Of a DNA stretch of 64,000 nucleotides, positions 1 through 7,875 are shown in pieces (position 1 is the stretch's first letter; each line of letters begins with the position of its first letter). Under the pieces are notes generated by a model. That model ran no database searches, was not told the origin of the DNA, and worked only from the letters and a program-made list of their open reading frames with translations. This DNA comes from Clostridia bacterium (GTDB taxonomy: Bacteria; Bacillota; Clostridia; Oscillospirales; Acutalibacteraceae), in the NCBI GenBank assembly GCA_017516485.1, contig JAFXCH010000025.1:1-64000 (forward strand), read 5' to 3'. The position numbers and the translations under genes are program-made.

Positions 1-2
1 AT

Positions 3-41
3 TAAAAACAAAACTGACTCCGCTTGAAAAACGAAGTCAGT
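3..41 (-). terminator. Rho-independent terminator
   Basis: Read on the minus strand, an imperfect 10-bp stem (ACTGACTTCG paired with CGGAGTCAGT, one mismatch) is followed by a T-rich run. It lies about 110 bases downstream of the small gene at 151-309 and probably ends its transcript. Confidence 0.6.
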
Positions 42-150
42 ATGTCGCTTAAAATTTAATATTCCCTACCATAGGGGGCTTTTTTGTACTGTCCGCACAA
101 TTTGGGGCAGTTCAGATAAACCGTACCTCTCATTTTTTATAAGTATATGA

Positions 151-309
151 TTACTGAGCCTCACAGCATGAGCAGGAAACGTAGTTTTCCTCGTCGTTTG
201 CCTCAGCAGCCTTCTTTTCCTTAATCTTCTTAACTGCGAAATAAATACCTGCAACAACAGCTGCAACAGCTGCGATAATACCGATTATTTTAAGAATCTT
301 CTTTGCCAT
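151..309 (-). CDS. Small membrane peptide with Cys-rich tail (52 aa)
   Basis: A 52-residue protein not assigned to any family I recognise. An AGGAGG site sits 7-8 bases before the ATG. Residues 1-4 are basic (MAKK), residues 5-25 form one hydrophobic helix rich in Ile, Ala and Val, residues 26-37 are Lys/Glu-rich, and the protein ends in NYVSCSCCEAQ with three cysteines in four residues. I infer one membrane pass with a short charged tail. The CSCC end could bind metal or be oxidised, but nothing here shows that. The gene stands alone: rpsT lies upstream beyond a repeat region, and a terminator follows. The clear ribosome site and typical composition make it a real gene; its function is unknown. 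Confidence 0.7.
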   Translation of the reverse strand: MAKKILKIIGIIAAVAAVVAGIYFAVKKIKEKKAAEANDEENYVSCSCCEAQ

Positions 310-400
310 TTATATATCCTCCTCAGAAATATTTGGAATAATAAAATTATAACTATATTTTGCGTTAAAGTCAAGACTTAAATGCAAAATATATAAAAAT

Positions 401-448
401 GCGGCCGACCTCTACCTCCCCCAAAAGCGAGAGACACAGGTCGGCCGC
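401..448 (-). terminator. Strong hairpin downstream of rpsT
   Basis: An 11-bp perfect inverted repeat (GCGGCCGACCT with AGGTCGGCCGC) encloses a 26-base loop. On the minus strand it is followed by ATTTTTATAT, so it can work as a terminator for the rpsT transcript, although it lies about 340 bases past the rpsT stop. Confidence 0.5.
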
Positions 449-451
449 AGG

Positions 452-496
452 GACTGCAAAGGCAGTCTGCGAGACCGATGCAAACGCATCGGCCTC
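452..496 (-). other. Two tandem hairpins next to the terminator
   Basis: GACTGC/GCAGTC (452-467) and an 11-bp stem with one mismatch, GAGACCGATGC/GCATCGGCCTC (471-496), sit directly beside the 401-448 hairpin. The three stem-loops in a row could be a structured 3' UTR or small RNA on the minus strand. I do not recognise a known RNA family. Confidence 0.4.
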
Positions 497-509
497 GAAT
501 AAAGCTGCA

Positions 510-788
510 TTAGGGAGAGTTGATTAATCCTAACTGTGATTTTCGCAGGAGGATTTCTGCTCACCCATTGTTAAAATACTCGCAAATACAAAAGTATTTG
601 CTGCGTTTTGCGCCTCGGTTGACCAAAAATCCTCTCTGAGAAAATTCTACGACCCAAAAGCCGAATATTTTCAGTTGATTTTTGGATGTTGAGGTTGAAG
701 GAAGGCTGACGCCTTTCAAAACCGAAACGCCAAAAAGCGATGAAAAGACTCGCTTTTGGGCAAGTTCGGATTAATCAGCTCCCCCTTA
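510..788. repeat. Cloverleaf-like repeat element, 279 bp, inverted ends
   Basis: The ends form an inverted repeat (510-530 against 768-788, 18 of 21 matching), the right end touching the rpsT stop codon. Inside are two hairpins: 550-566 with 617-633 (14 of 17), whose loop carries GCAAATAC/GTATTTGC (582-601), and 653-661 with 752-760 (9 of 9). There is no open frame of note. The layout of inverted ends plus two internal hairpins matches the elements at 50741, 57706 and 62006. The segment GTATTTGCTGCGTTTT is shared with the 50741 copy apart from one T. Confidence 0.55.
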
Positions 789-1043
789 AGCCTTGTTTGC
801 CTTAACTGTAAGAGCAGACTTCTTTCTTGCGGCATTGTTCTTGTGGATAATGCCCTTTGCTGTAGCCTGGTCAATCTTCTTGATTGCAGCCTTTACAAGG
901 ACATCCTTATCTGCAGAATTAGCCTCGATTGCAGCGTTAGCCTTTTTGATTGCAGTCTTGAGTGCAGAGTTAGCAGACTTGTTACGAGCTGCCTTTGTCT
1001 TGTTAACAAGAACTCTCTTCTTTGCTGATTTGATGTTCGGCAT
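786..1043 (-). CDS. rpsT: 30S ribosomal protein S20
   Basis: This is the small, Lys/Ala-rich primary binding protein of 16S rRNA in the 30S subunit. The 85-residue product starts [11 protein letters not shown] and carries the family pattern of basic helices ([22 protein letters not shown], continued as [27 protein letters not shown]). The usual length is 85-90. I chose the ATG at 1043 because AAGGAGGTG sits just before it. A longer in-frame extension upstream would run into the promoter. The gene is monocistronic, divergent from gpr, with a promoter at 1081-1109. Confidence 0.96.
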   Translation of the reverse strand: MPNIKSAKKRVLVNKTKAARNKSANSALKTAIKKANAAIEANSADKDVLVKAAIKKIDQATAKGIIHKNNAARKKSALTVKANKA

Positions 1044-1080
1044 TTGAGTACACCTCCTTTTTACTATCACACATCTATGT

Positions 1081-1109
1081 ATATTATCATTTATTAAAGT
1101 AAAATGCAA
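1081..1109 (-). promoter_or_regulatory. SigA-type promoter of rpsT
   Basis: On the minus strand: TTGCAT, a 17-base spacer, TAATAT, about 40 bases upstream of the rpsT ATG. The hexamers and spacing fit other promoters in this window. Confidence 0.5.
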
Positions 1110-1126
1110 GTTATTTTTTAAGAAAA

Positions 1127-1155
1127 GTTTAAAAATATTTAAATATCACATACTA
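1127..1155 (+). promoter_or_regulatory. Candidate forespore (SigF/SigG) promoter of gpr
   Basis: GTTTA, 17 bases, CATACTA. The -10 matches the CATNNTA pattern of SigG/SigF promoters and the -35 matches partly. It lies 22 bases before the gpr ATG, and gpr is a forespore gene in Bacillus. The call rests on the motif and that known regulation. Confidence 0.4.
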
Positions 1156-1177
1156 TTTGCGAAAGGAAGCGGAACTT

Positions 1178-2041
1178 ATGGACTTACGAACGGATTTAGC
1201 CCTTGAACAGCACGAAATAAACGGCAAAAATGAGCCTTATGGAACTGAAAAAACAGAAACTACACACGGCAATGCCAGAATAACTCAAATAAAAATAACA
1301 AACGAAAACGGAGAAAAAGCATTAAAGCGAAAAATCGGCACATATATAACGGTTGAATTACCCGGATTTGGCAACAATGCCGATATCTTCGGCAACGGGA
1401 TGCAGGCTGTTGCAACTGAGCTGAAAAAGTTACTGCCTTCAGAAGGACTTGTTCTTGTTGCAGGACTTGGCAACGAACAAATAACACCTGACGCACTGGG
1501 GCCAAAATGTGCATCTCTGATTTTTTCAACCAGACATATAGGCAAAGAACTTCAAGAATCGTTAGGTTTCGAAAATCTGCGACCCGTAGCGAGAATAGCT
1601 CCGGGTGTGCTCGGACAAAACGGAATCGAAACCGGAGAAATACTCGCGGGAATAATAAGACAGATATCCCCTGCTGCGGTTATAACTGTTGACGCACTTG
1701 CTTCTCGAAGGCTGTCGCGTCTCGGGTGTACGGTACAGATTTGTAACACGGGCATAACACCCGGCTCAGGTGTAGGCAACGCAAGAGCAGAAATAAGCCA
1801 CGAAACAATGGGAGTGCCGGTAATCGCAATAGGTGTACCTACGGTTGTAGACGCCGCAACCCTTGCTTACGATTTAACGGGTCAGGAACAGAAGCTTGGA
1901 AAAAGCGGCGAAAAAATGATGGTAACTCCAAGGGAAATTGACCTTATAACAGAGCGTGCATCAAAGCTCGTTGCAACGGCGATAAACACTGCTTTACAGC
2001 CCAATATGAATCCTGAGGAGCTTTACACGCTGGTATCATAA
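1178..2041 (+). CDS. gpr: GPR germination protease (spore protease)
   Basis: GPR degrades small acid-soluble spore proteins when spores germinate. It is made in the forespore as a zymogen. The 287-residue protein shows the family N-terminal RTDLALE motif and the later stretches VAGLGN, TPDALGPK, ARIAPGVLGQ-NGIETGE and ITVDALASR-RLSRLG. I chose the ATG at 1178 for its GGAAGCGG site; a TTG at 1157 would add seven residues. With the ATG only three residues precede RTDL, so the long propeptide known from Bacillus is absent or very short. It is followed by spoIIP in the same direction with a 58-base gap. Both are sporulation genes, an order I regard as common in Clostridia. Confidence 0.93.
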   Translation: MDLRTDLALEQHEINGKNEPYGTEKTETTHGNARITQIKITNENGEKALKRKIGTYITVELPGFGNNADIFGNGMQAVATELKKLLPSEGLVLVAGLGNEQITPDALGPKCASLIFSTRHIGKELQESLGFENLRPVARIAPGVLGQNGIETGEILAGIIRQISPAAVITVDALASRRLSRLGCTVQICNTGITPGSGVGNARAEISHETMGVPVIAIGVPTVVDAATLAYDLTGQEQKLGKSGEKMMVTPREIDLITERASKLVATAINTALQPNMNPEELYTLVS

Positions 2042-2099
2042 ACCGCACCTATGCAGACATATATATAAATATAATAATATGTCGGCGGAGGAATTACAA

Positions 2100-3215
2100 T
2101 TGAAAAATAAATTTGATACAGTTTATGATATCTTTTCGATTATCACAGCGATAATCCTCATTGTTTCCCTGACAGTCGGAATAAAAAGCAATACCGTTAC
2201 TCCTTTAATCGGACTTTTAAATCCAAACGGTGAAAAAACTGCCGCAACACAAGAATACTTCAATCTGCTTTTCTCTTCAAAAAATCAAGGCGGTAACAAT
2301 GTGACATCAGTTGACCGTACCGTTTATGCATCAAATCCTCTGGACACACTGACAAGCACACCCGAAGACATCAAAAAGCTTATTGAAGCGGCAAAATTAG
2401 GTGCCGCGGATGATGTTGAGGACGGCAAAATAATCGAAAAGCAGTACGGCAAAAGCACCGTGACGACTTCGGTAGGTAATATTCTTGTCAGAAACAACAC
2501 CGACACACAGCAAAAACTAAACCTGAGCCAGTTTCTTACAGCAAAGCCTGATTTAAAAATCAGTGACAAATCGCAGCCATCCGTACTGATTTTTCATACG
2601 CACACAACGGAAAGCTACGAAATGCTGGACAGAGGATGGTATGCTCAGGATTATGTAACGCGCAGTAATTCAGCTGACCGCAATATGGTAAGAGTCGGCA
2701 CAGAGATAAAAAAGCAACTTGAAGCTGCAGGCTACACAGTAATACACGACACAGAAATTCATGATGTGAAATACACCGGTGCATACGACCATTCAAGAAA
2801 GAGCGTAGAGAAATACCTAAAGCAATATCCAAGCATAAAAATTGTGCTTGATATTCACCGCGATGCAATCGAAGAGAATAACGGCACAAGAATAAAGCCT
2901 GTTGCGACAATTCTCGGTAAAAAAGCGGCACAGATAATGATAATAACGGGATGTGAAGAGGGAAAGGTTACCGCATTCCCTAATTGGAAGAAAAACCTGA
3001 CATTTGCACTTAACCTGCAAAGCGTTTGCGAAGAAATGTACCCGGGACTGATGCGCCCCGTATATTTCTGCCAACGCAAATACAATATGGACCTGTCGCC
3101 CAACAATCTGCTTGTAGAAATGGGCAGCTGTGCAAACACACTTGAAGAAGCGGCATATTCGGGCAGACTGCTCGGCAGCGCACTTGTTAAATTACTCAAT
3201 TCAAACCAAGGATGA
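2100..3215 (+). CDS. spoIIP: Stage II sporulation protein P
   Basis: SpoIIP is a membrane-anchored peptidoglycan amidase/endopeptidase that works with SpoIID and SpoIIM during engulfment. The product is 371 residues: a short N-terminus, one membrane helix at about residues 10-28, then a low-complexity stretch and the SpoIIP domain from about residue 155. Family motifs are visible: VLIFHTHTTESY (metal-binding His), VLDIHRDA, and LVEMGSCANTLEEA near the end. I chose the TTG at 2100 because GGAGGAATT lies 5 bases upstream; an ATG at 2079 has no such site. Its stop overlaps the next start (ATGA). Confidence 0.94.
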   Translation: MKNKFDTVYDIFSIITAIILIVSLTVGIKSNTVTPLIGLLNPNGEKTAATQEYFNLLFSSKNQGGNNVTSVDRTVYASNPLDTLTSTPEDIKKLIEAAKLGAADDVEDGKIIEKQYGKSTVTTSVGNILVRNNTDTQQKLNLSQFLTAKPDLKISDKSQPSVLIFHTHTTESYEMLDRGWYAQDYVTRSNSADRNMVRVGTEIKKQLEAAGYTVIHDTEIHDVKYTGAYDHSRKSVEKYLKQYPSIKIVLDIHRDAIEENNGTRIKPVATILGKKAAQIMIITGCEEGKVTAFPNWKKNLTFALNLQSVCEEMYPGLMRPVYFCQRKYNMDLSPNNLLVEMGSCANTLEEAAYSGRLLGSALVKLLNSNQG

Positions 3216-3406
3216 GAATATTGAAAGATACATTAAGATACTATTTTATTATTGTTTTTATACTTGCTCTTACTGTTTTTTCTGCCTGCGGAATACTGCT
3301 CACACAGGAAAAAGGAAGATATGCAGTATTTGGAGAAGAAGCAGAAACAATTCAGCTCAGTGCTGAAGAAATCGGCACTGAGCTGAGAAAGATGTTAGAT
3401 TTTTAA
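3212..3406 (+). CDS. Small membrane protein, unknown (64 aa)
   Basis: A 64-residue protein whose ATG overlaps the spoIIP stop by four bases, so the two are probably translated together. Residues 8-30 form one hydrophobic helix, followed by a hydrophilic tail rich in Glu. I do not recognise a family. Position and coupling suggest expression in the forespore or mother cell with spoIIP, but no function can be read from the sequence. It converges with der, leaving one base between the two stops. Confidence 0.6.
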   Translation: MRILKDTLRYYFIIVFILALTVFSACGILLTQEKGRYAVFGEEAETIQLSAEEIGTELRKMLDF

Positions 3407-3407
3407 A

Positions 3408-4736
3408 TTATTTTTTCTTTTCCTCACGCTCGTGGATTACAAAGCGTGTCGGTGTACCTTCAAGGCCGAATACCTCACGAATCTGGTTATCAAGATAACG
3501 CTGATAGCTGTAGTGAAAAAGCTCTTTTTTATTGACAAAGCAGACAAACGTCGGCGGACGTGTTGAAGCCTGAGTCATATAGTAAATCTTGAGTCGCTTG
3601 CCCTTATCAGTCGGTGGCTGTACTCTTGCAGTTGCATCGGCAAGCACCTGATTGAGCTTACCTGTCTGGATACGCATTGCATTCTGACCGTCAACAAAAT
3701 TGATAAGCTCAAAGAGTCTGTCAAGTCGCTGACCCGTTTTAGCTGAGATGAAAATAATCGGAGCGTATGACATAAACGAGAAATCGTTCATCAGCTTTTT
3801 ACGGTAGGAATCCATCGTCTTGCCGTCTTTTTCTACTGCATCCCATTTATTTACGGCTATAATGCAAGCCTTGCCCATCTCGTGTGCTATACCTGCAACC
3901 TTTGAATCCTGCTCGGTAAAGCCTTCCTGAGCATCAATCATAATTACGCATACGGTTGCACGCTCAACAGCCATTTTTGCACGAAGCACAGAGTATTTTT
4001 CAATTGCATCGTCTACCCTGCTCTTACGTCTGAGACCGGCTGTATCAATAAGCACATATTTACCGAATTTATTTTCGATATGTGTATCGGTCGCATCACG
4101 TGTCGTACCTGCGATGTTTGATACAATCGCACGCTCTTCACCCGAAATCTTATTTACAAGGGACGATTTACCGACATTGGGCTTACCGATAATGGCAACC
4201 TTAATCGTATCGTCTTCCTCTTCCTGCTCTTCTTCCTCGGGGATATATGAGAGTACGGCATCAAGCAGATCGCCCGTACCGTGACCGTGAACCGAAGAAA
4301 CCGCAATCGGGTCACCGAGACCAAGATTGTAAAACTCATAAAATTCAAGCGGAGGTTCACCAATCGAGTCGCACTTGTTTACACAAAGCACAACAGGCTT
4401 ACCGCTCTTCTGAAGCATTGCGGCAACCTCTTCATCAGCTGCAACAACACCTGTACGCACATCGCAGACGAGGATTGTGACATCCGCACTGTCAATCGCA
4501 AGTTGTGCCTGACGGCGCATCTGCGAAAGAATAATATCATCTGAATACGGCTCAATACCGCCCGTATCAACAAGAATCATATTTCTGTTGACCCATTCAC
4601 ACTCGCCGAAGATTCTGTCACGTGTGACACCGGGTGTATCATCAACAATAGACAGCCTTTTACCGCAAAGTTTATTGAAAAGTGTCGATTTGCCGACGTT
4701 GGGTCTGCCGACAACGGCAACTATAGGTTTTGCCAT
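3408..4736 (-). CDS. der: Ribosome-associated GTPase Der (EngA)
   Basis: Der is an essential GTPase of 50S subunit assembly, with two G domains in tandem and a KH-like C-terminal domain. The product is 442 residues (usual 435-490). The first G domain has GRPNVGKST (residues 8-16), DTPGVTRD, DTGG and NKCD; the second, from about residue 178, has GKPNVGKSS, TTRD, DTAGL and NKWD. An acidic linker (EEEEQEEEDD) separates them. The ATG at 4736 has AGGAGG 13 bases upstream, shared with the end of the DUF512 gene, whose stop is 4 bases away. The two are probably one operon. Confidence 0.97.
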   Translation of the reverse strand: MAKPIVAVVGRPNVGKSTLFNKLCGKRLSIVDDTPGVTRDRIFGECEWVNRNMILVDTGGIEPYSDDIILSQMRRQAQLAIDSADVTILVCDVRTGVVAADEEVAAMLQKSGKPVVLCVNKCDSIGEPPLEFYEFYNLGLGDPIAVSSVHGHGTGDLLDAVLSYIPEEEEQEEEDDTIKVAIIGKPNVGKSSLVNKISGEERAIVSNIAGTTRDATDTHIENKFGKYVLIDTAGLRRKSRVDDAIEKYSVLRAKMAVERATVCVIMIDAQEGFTEQDSKVAGIAHEMGKACIIAVNKWDAVEKDGKTMDSYRKKLMNDFSFMSYAPIIFISAKTGQRLDRLFELINFVDGQNAMRIQTGKLNQVLADATARVQPPTDKGKRLKIYYMTQASTRPPTFVCFVNKKELFHYSYQRYLDNQIREVFGLEGTPTRFVIHEREEKKK

Positions 4737-4740
4737 ATTA

Positions 4741-6048
4741 TCACTCGCCTCCTAAAAATTTATCTAACAGCTCGTATCCGTCCGCAACACAAGATTTTAC
4801 GGGTATACCAAGCTTTTCTGAAAGCTCCGTTACCGTAATATCATCGAGGAAAACTTCCTCACCGTCACGCAGAGCAGAATCGGGTATAATCAACTCGTCG
4901 CCAAGGTCTTTGCCCTCAAGTTGAGCGAGAATATCCTGACCCGTAAGCAGACCCGCTACGGTAACGCTTTCACCGAAGAAAATATTATTTATCTTAATTA
5001 CATTTATTCTTAGTTTATCATACTTCTTTTCTGCCGAGAGTGCAAGTTTTTTTATAAGGGGATATGCCGCGGCACCCGTTACAGCAGTTATGCTTCTGCT
5101 GTCTGCAAGCTCATATTCACTGTCCTCAAGGGCAGATTTAAACTCATCCTCCAGAAGACGCCACATTCCCACACCGTTTTCAAGCTGAGGATACTCTCCG
5201 TAATAATCGGCATCGGGAATTTCCCGACCTGCGCAAAGATAAAACTCATCAGCGGCAAAAGCAATAGTTTCGCCTTTAAAAAATTTAAAATGAGCATTAA
5301 AATCGTCAACCGTATCAATAACTGCGGCTGCCGTTTTTTCATTATAAGCTTCAAGCGGATACAAACCCTCACGGTGCTTGGTAAGACCTACGGGCACGCA
5401 GGCTATACTCTGCACCGCAGGGTATAACTTACCAAGCTCACTCAGGCTGAATTCAAGCTCCTTGCCGTCGTTTATACCGGGACAAAGCACAAGCTGTGTG
5501 TTGAGCTTGATACCTGCATCCGCAAGGCGGTTGAGGTAACGCAGAGATGTGCCTGAATTCGGGTTTTTCATCATCTCAACACGAAGCTCAGGATTCATTG
5601 TGTGAACCGAAACATTCACAGGACTGATATGCATCTCGATAATACGGTCAATATCACGGTCGGTGAGATTTGTAAGAGTAATATAATTGCCGAAAAGGAA
5701 AGAAAGGCGCGAATCGTCATCCTTGAAATAAAGGCTCTCTCTCATACCCTTTGGCATCTGGTCTATAAAGCAGAATATGCACTTGTTTTTGCAGGAATGG
5801 TGCTTGTCCATAAGATAGGTTTCAAAGCATAACCCTAAATCGTCATACTCATCTTTTTTGATTTTAACAGTACGACGCTTACCTTTTTCGTTTTCAATCT
5901 CAAGCTTCAGTTTACATTCACTGCTGTAAAAGCGGTAATCAAGCACGTCGTTTATCTCGTGAGAGTTGACGGATATAAGTGTCTCACCGCCCGATATTTT
6001 TTTGTAGCATATTGAGCCTTTTTCAACTTCTTTAATTTTAACTGACAC
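4741..6048 (-). CDS. DUF512 family radical SAM protein
   Basis: A 435-residue protein of the DUF512 family: N-terminal PDZ-like segment (VEKGSICYKKISGGETLISVN), then a radical SAM core with CKNKCIFC (CxxxCxxC cluster motif, about residues 86-93) followed by FIDQMPKGMR, and a C-terminal DUF512 domain with GEEVFLDDI. Such genes are commonly found beside der in Clostridia. The reaction is not known to me, and the link to der suggests a role around ribosome assembly only by context. The start is GTG at 6048 with GGGAGGTGA 5-6 bases upstream. Confidence 0.88.
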   Translation of the reverse strand: MSVKIKEVEKGSICYKKISGGETLISVNSHEINDVLDYRFYSSECKLKLEIENEKGKRRTVKIKKDEYDDLGLCFETYLMDKHHSCKNKCIFCFIDQMPKGMRESLYFKDDDSRLSFLFGNYITLTNLTDRDIDRIIEMHISPVNVSVHTMNPELRVEMMKNPNSGTSLRYLNRLADAGIKLNTQLVLCPGINDGKELEFSLSELGKLYPAVQSIACVPVGLTKHREGLYPLEAYNEKTAAAVIDTVDDFNAHFKFFKGETIAFAADEFYLCAGREIPDADYYGEYPQLENGVGMWRLLEDEFKSALEDSEYELADSRSITAVTGAAAYPLIKKLALSAEKKYDKLRINVIKINNIFFGESVTVAGLLTGQDILAQLEGKDLGDELIIPDSALRDGEEVFLDDITVTELSEKLGIPVKSCVADGYELLDKFLGGE

Positions 6049-6070
6049 TTAACGTCACCTCCCTGAAAAA

Positions 6071-6748
6071 TCACATAATCGAACATATATCAAGCAGATT
6101 ATCAAAGCAATAATCTGCGTTTTTATCAAAGCCTTTGTGGACTAAAACCGTTGTCATACCTGCGTTTTTGCCGCCGATAATATCAGCAACGGGATTATCC
6201 CCTATCATAACAAAATCTTCATCGGGATAAAATGATTTTGCTATATCAAATATCTCTTTTCTCGGCTTATCGTAACCGACAAGACCGGAAACAACCAATC
6301 TGTCAAAATAATCTGTAATGCCGAGCGCATCCGTTATGCGCTGTAATTCGGGATAATTGTTGGAAAGAATTATATTGGTGTGAGCTTTTTCTTTTGCTTT
6401 TTCGAGCACAAAAACCGTATCGTCAAACAAATTGTAGTTTGACGGAAGCATTATTATCTCCCTCACCTTTTCACTTGCAGCCTTCGCCTGCTTTTCGTCT
6501 ATGCCCAACGAAACAAAACTCCTGAAAAAATGAGCATTCATAAACTCCCACCATTTTTCACCGACCAGATCGGTAAAATCCTTTTCGGGAGTATGCCACG
6601 TGAATCCGCTTGCATTGCACCGTCTTATATCCTGAAAAGTGACACTGTGACTTGCAACCGTTTCATTAAGTGCACGAAAAACACTGCCGCTCCACAAATG
6701 ATTGCAGTAGGCAAGCGTGCCGTCAAAATCCCAACAGAATATGCTCAT
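6071..6748 (-). CDS. HAD-family hydrolase
   Basis: A 225-residue haloacid-dehalogenase-like phosphatase. Motif I is WDFDGTLA near the N-terminus, motif II is in ILSNNYPEL, the Lys is in GYDKPRKEIF, and motif IV is MIGDNPVADIIGGKNAGM. The cap is the helical C1 type. The substrate cannot be told; phosphoglycolate-like and nucleotide phosphatases have the same layout. I start it at the ATG at 6748, which has AAGGTGGA 6 bases upstream; an in-frame ATG at 6769 lacks a site. It lies upstream of the DUF512-der pair on the same strand, with a 22-base gap. Confidence 0.85.
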   Translation of the reverse strand: MSIFCWDFDGTLAYCNHLWSGSVFRALNETVASHSVTFQDIRRCNASGFTWHTPEKDFTDLVGEKWWEFMNAHFFRSFVSLGIDEKQAKAASEKVREIIMLPSNYNLFDDTVFVLEKAKEKAHTNIILSNNYPELQRITDALGITDYFDRLVVSGLVGYDKPRKEIFDIAKSFYPDEDFVMIGDNPVADIIGGKNAGMTTVLVHKGFDKNADYCFDNLLDICSIM

Positions 6749-6785
6749 TAAAATCCACCTTAAATTCAATGATTTTAAGAGTACA

Positions 6786-6999
6786 GTTTTTGCGTGATAA
6801 ATTTTGAGTTATTCAAGGCGTGAGGACAAAAGAATACAAAGGTATTTCGAATCCGAAACAACGCAGAAGAACACAAAAATTAATAAGGTCGGTTTTTGCG
6901 TGATAAATTTTGCGTTATTCAAGGCGTGAGGACGAAGGAATACAAAGGTATTTCGAGTCCGAAACAACGCAGAAGAACACAAAATTTATCCGCAAAAAC
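6786..6999. repeat. Tandem pair of palindromic repeat elements
   Basis: Two copies with a period of 106 bases: 6786-6881 and 6892-6999, differing at only a few positions over the shared 96 bases. The second copy is a complete 108-bp palindrome: ends GTTTTTGCG(TG)ATAAATTTT and its complement, then TGCGTT/AACGCA, then an inner stem GGACGAAGGAATAC/GTATTTCGAGTCC. The first copy lacks the matching right end. These fill most of the 307-base gap between the HAD gene and rpmF; I see no gene in it. Confidence 0.75.
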
Positions 7000-7055
7000 A
7001 AAAGCAAAAGGCAGGGAGGGTATAACAACAACCTCTCTGCCTTAAAGCCTAAAGC

Positions 7056-7238
7056 TTATGCCTCTGTTTCAACTACCTGTCTGCCATTGTAGTAACCACA
7101 ATTAGCACACAGTCTGTGCGGTCTCTTGTACTCGCCGCACTTGGGGCACTTGACGAGCTCAGGTGCATTAAGCTTCCATACGCTGCTGCGTCTCTTGTCT
7201 CTTCTTGCCTTAGAGACTCTTCTCTTCGGAACTGCCAT
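7056..7238 (-). CDS. rpmF: 50S ribosomal protein L32
   Basis: L32 is a small 50S protein. The 60-residue product begins [18 protein letters not shown], the classic basic N-terminus, and has a zinc ribbon of the four-cysteine kind, [18 protein letters not shown]. Length and start are typical. AAGGAGGTTCC precedes the ATG. It follows the DUF177 gene by 29 bases, the widespread yceD-rpmF pair, and shares its promoter at 7831-7859. Confidence 0.97.
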   Translation of the reverse strand: MAVPKRRVSKARRDKRRSSVWKLNAPELVKCPKCGEYKRPHRLCANCGYYNGRQVVETEA

Positions 7239-7267
7239 TTCGGAACCTCCTTGCTGGTGTGTAACTT

Positions 7268-7771
7268 CTACTCATCGTTATTATTCAACAGTTGCTGCAG
7301 TGCCGCAAGACGCGGGTCTATTGGTGCAGAACAGCTGCATGAGTCGTAATTAAGGTTTTTGCCGCAATACTGACAAACACCTTTGCAATCTTCCTTGCAC
7401 AGATGCCTTGTCGGCAAGCCGAGCAAAATATCCTCCGTAACAAGCTCGTCAAGATTAAAACGAAGTGATTCGACAAGAATCAGCTCATCATTTTCTTCAT
7501 CATTGAGCGAAGTGACCAGCACGTGGTCAACGGGGATTGAAAGATTTTTTTCTGTGTGCTGTGCGCAACGGTCACAAGGTGCGGAATAAGTAAAAGCAGT
7601 ATCAGCAACGAGCTGAACTATGCCCGCCTTGTTGAAAACGCTGCCCTTGACCTTTACAGGTGTGGCAAAAGGATACAGAGTACAGACGTCGACATCGGAC
7701 AAATCGAGATCGTAATCGAACTCCAGCTTTTCGCCTATGTTGTTAAAAATGGGTTCAAGCTCAATAAACAC
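7268..7771 (-). CDS. yceD: DUF177 (YceD) family protein
   Basis: A 167-residue protein of the YceD/DUF177 family, which is almost always encoded with rpmF and is linked to 23S rRNA accumulation in plants and bacteria. Visible are the family N-terminus ([14 protein letters not shown]), a pair of cysteines in PCDRCAQ, and a C-terminal cluster [24 protein letters not shown] that probably binds zinc. I start it at the GTG at 7771. A farther ATG at 7825 would sit at the predicted transcription start, while the GTG has GGAGG upstream and gives the usual N-terminus. Confidence 0.88.
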   Translation of the reverse strand: MFIELEPIFNNIGEKLEFDYDLDLSDVDVCTLYPFATPVKVKGSVFNKAGIVQLVADTAFTYSAPCDRCAQHTEKNLSIPVDHVLVTSLNDEENDELILVESLRFNLDELVTEDILLGLPTRHLCKEDCKGVCQYCGKNLNYDSCSCSAPIDPRLAALQQLLNNNDE

Positions 7772-7830
7772 CTTTGTTGATACCTCCGTAAAGGATACAC
7801 GAGCACCACGCCGAATAACACGCAAAGATT

Positions 7831-7859
7831 ATTATATCGTTTCAGTTGCGCTTTGTCAA
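7831..7859 (-). promoter_or_regulatory. Consensus SigA promoter of yceD-rpmF
   Basis: On the minus strand TTGACA, 17 bases, TATAAT: a perfect consensus. The predicted start of transcription near 7824 argues for the GTG start of yceD at 7771. Confidence 0.8.
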
Positions 7860-7875
7860 GAAAAAAATTTAATTT

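Noticed and set aside
66..266. A 66-codon open frame near the left edge on the minus strand
   Set aside because: It overlaps the small gene at 151-309 in another frame and has no ribosome site.
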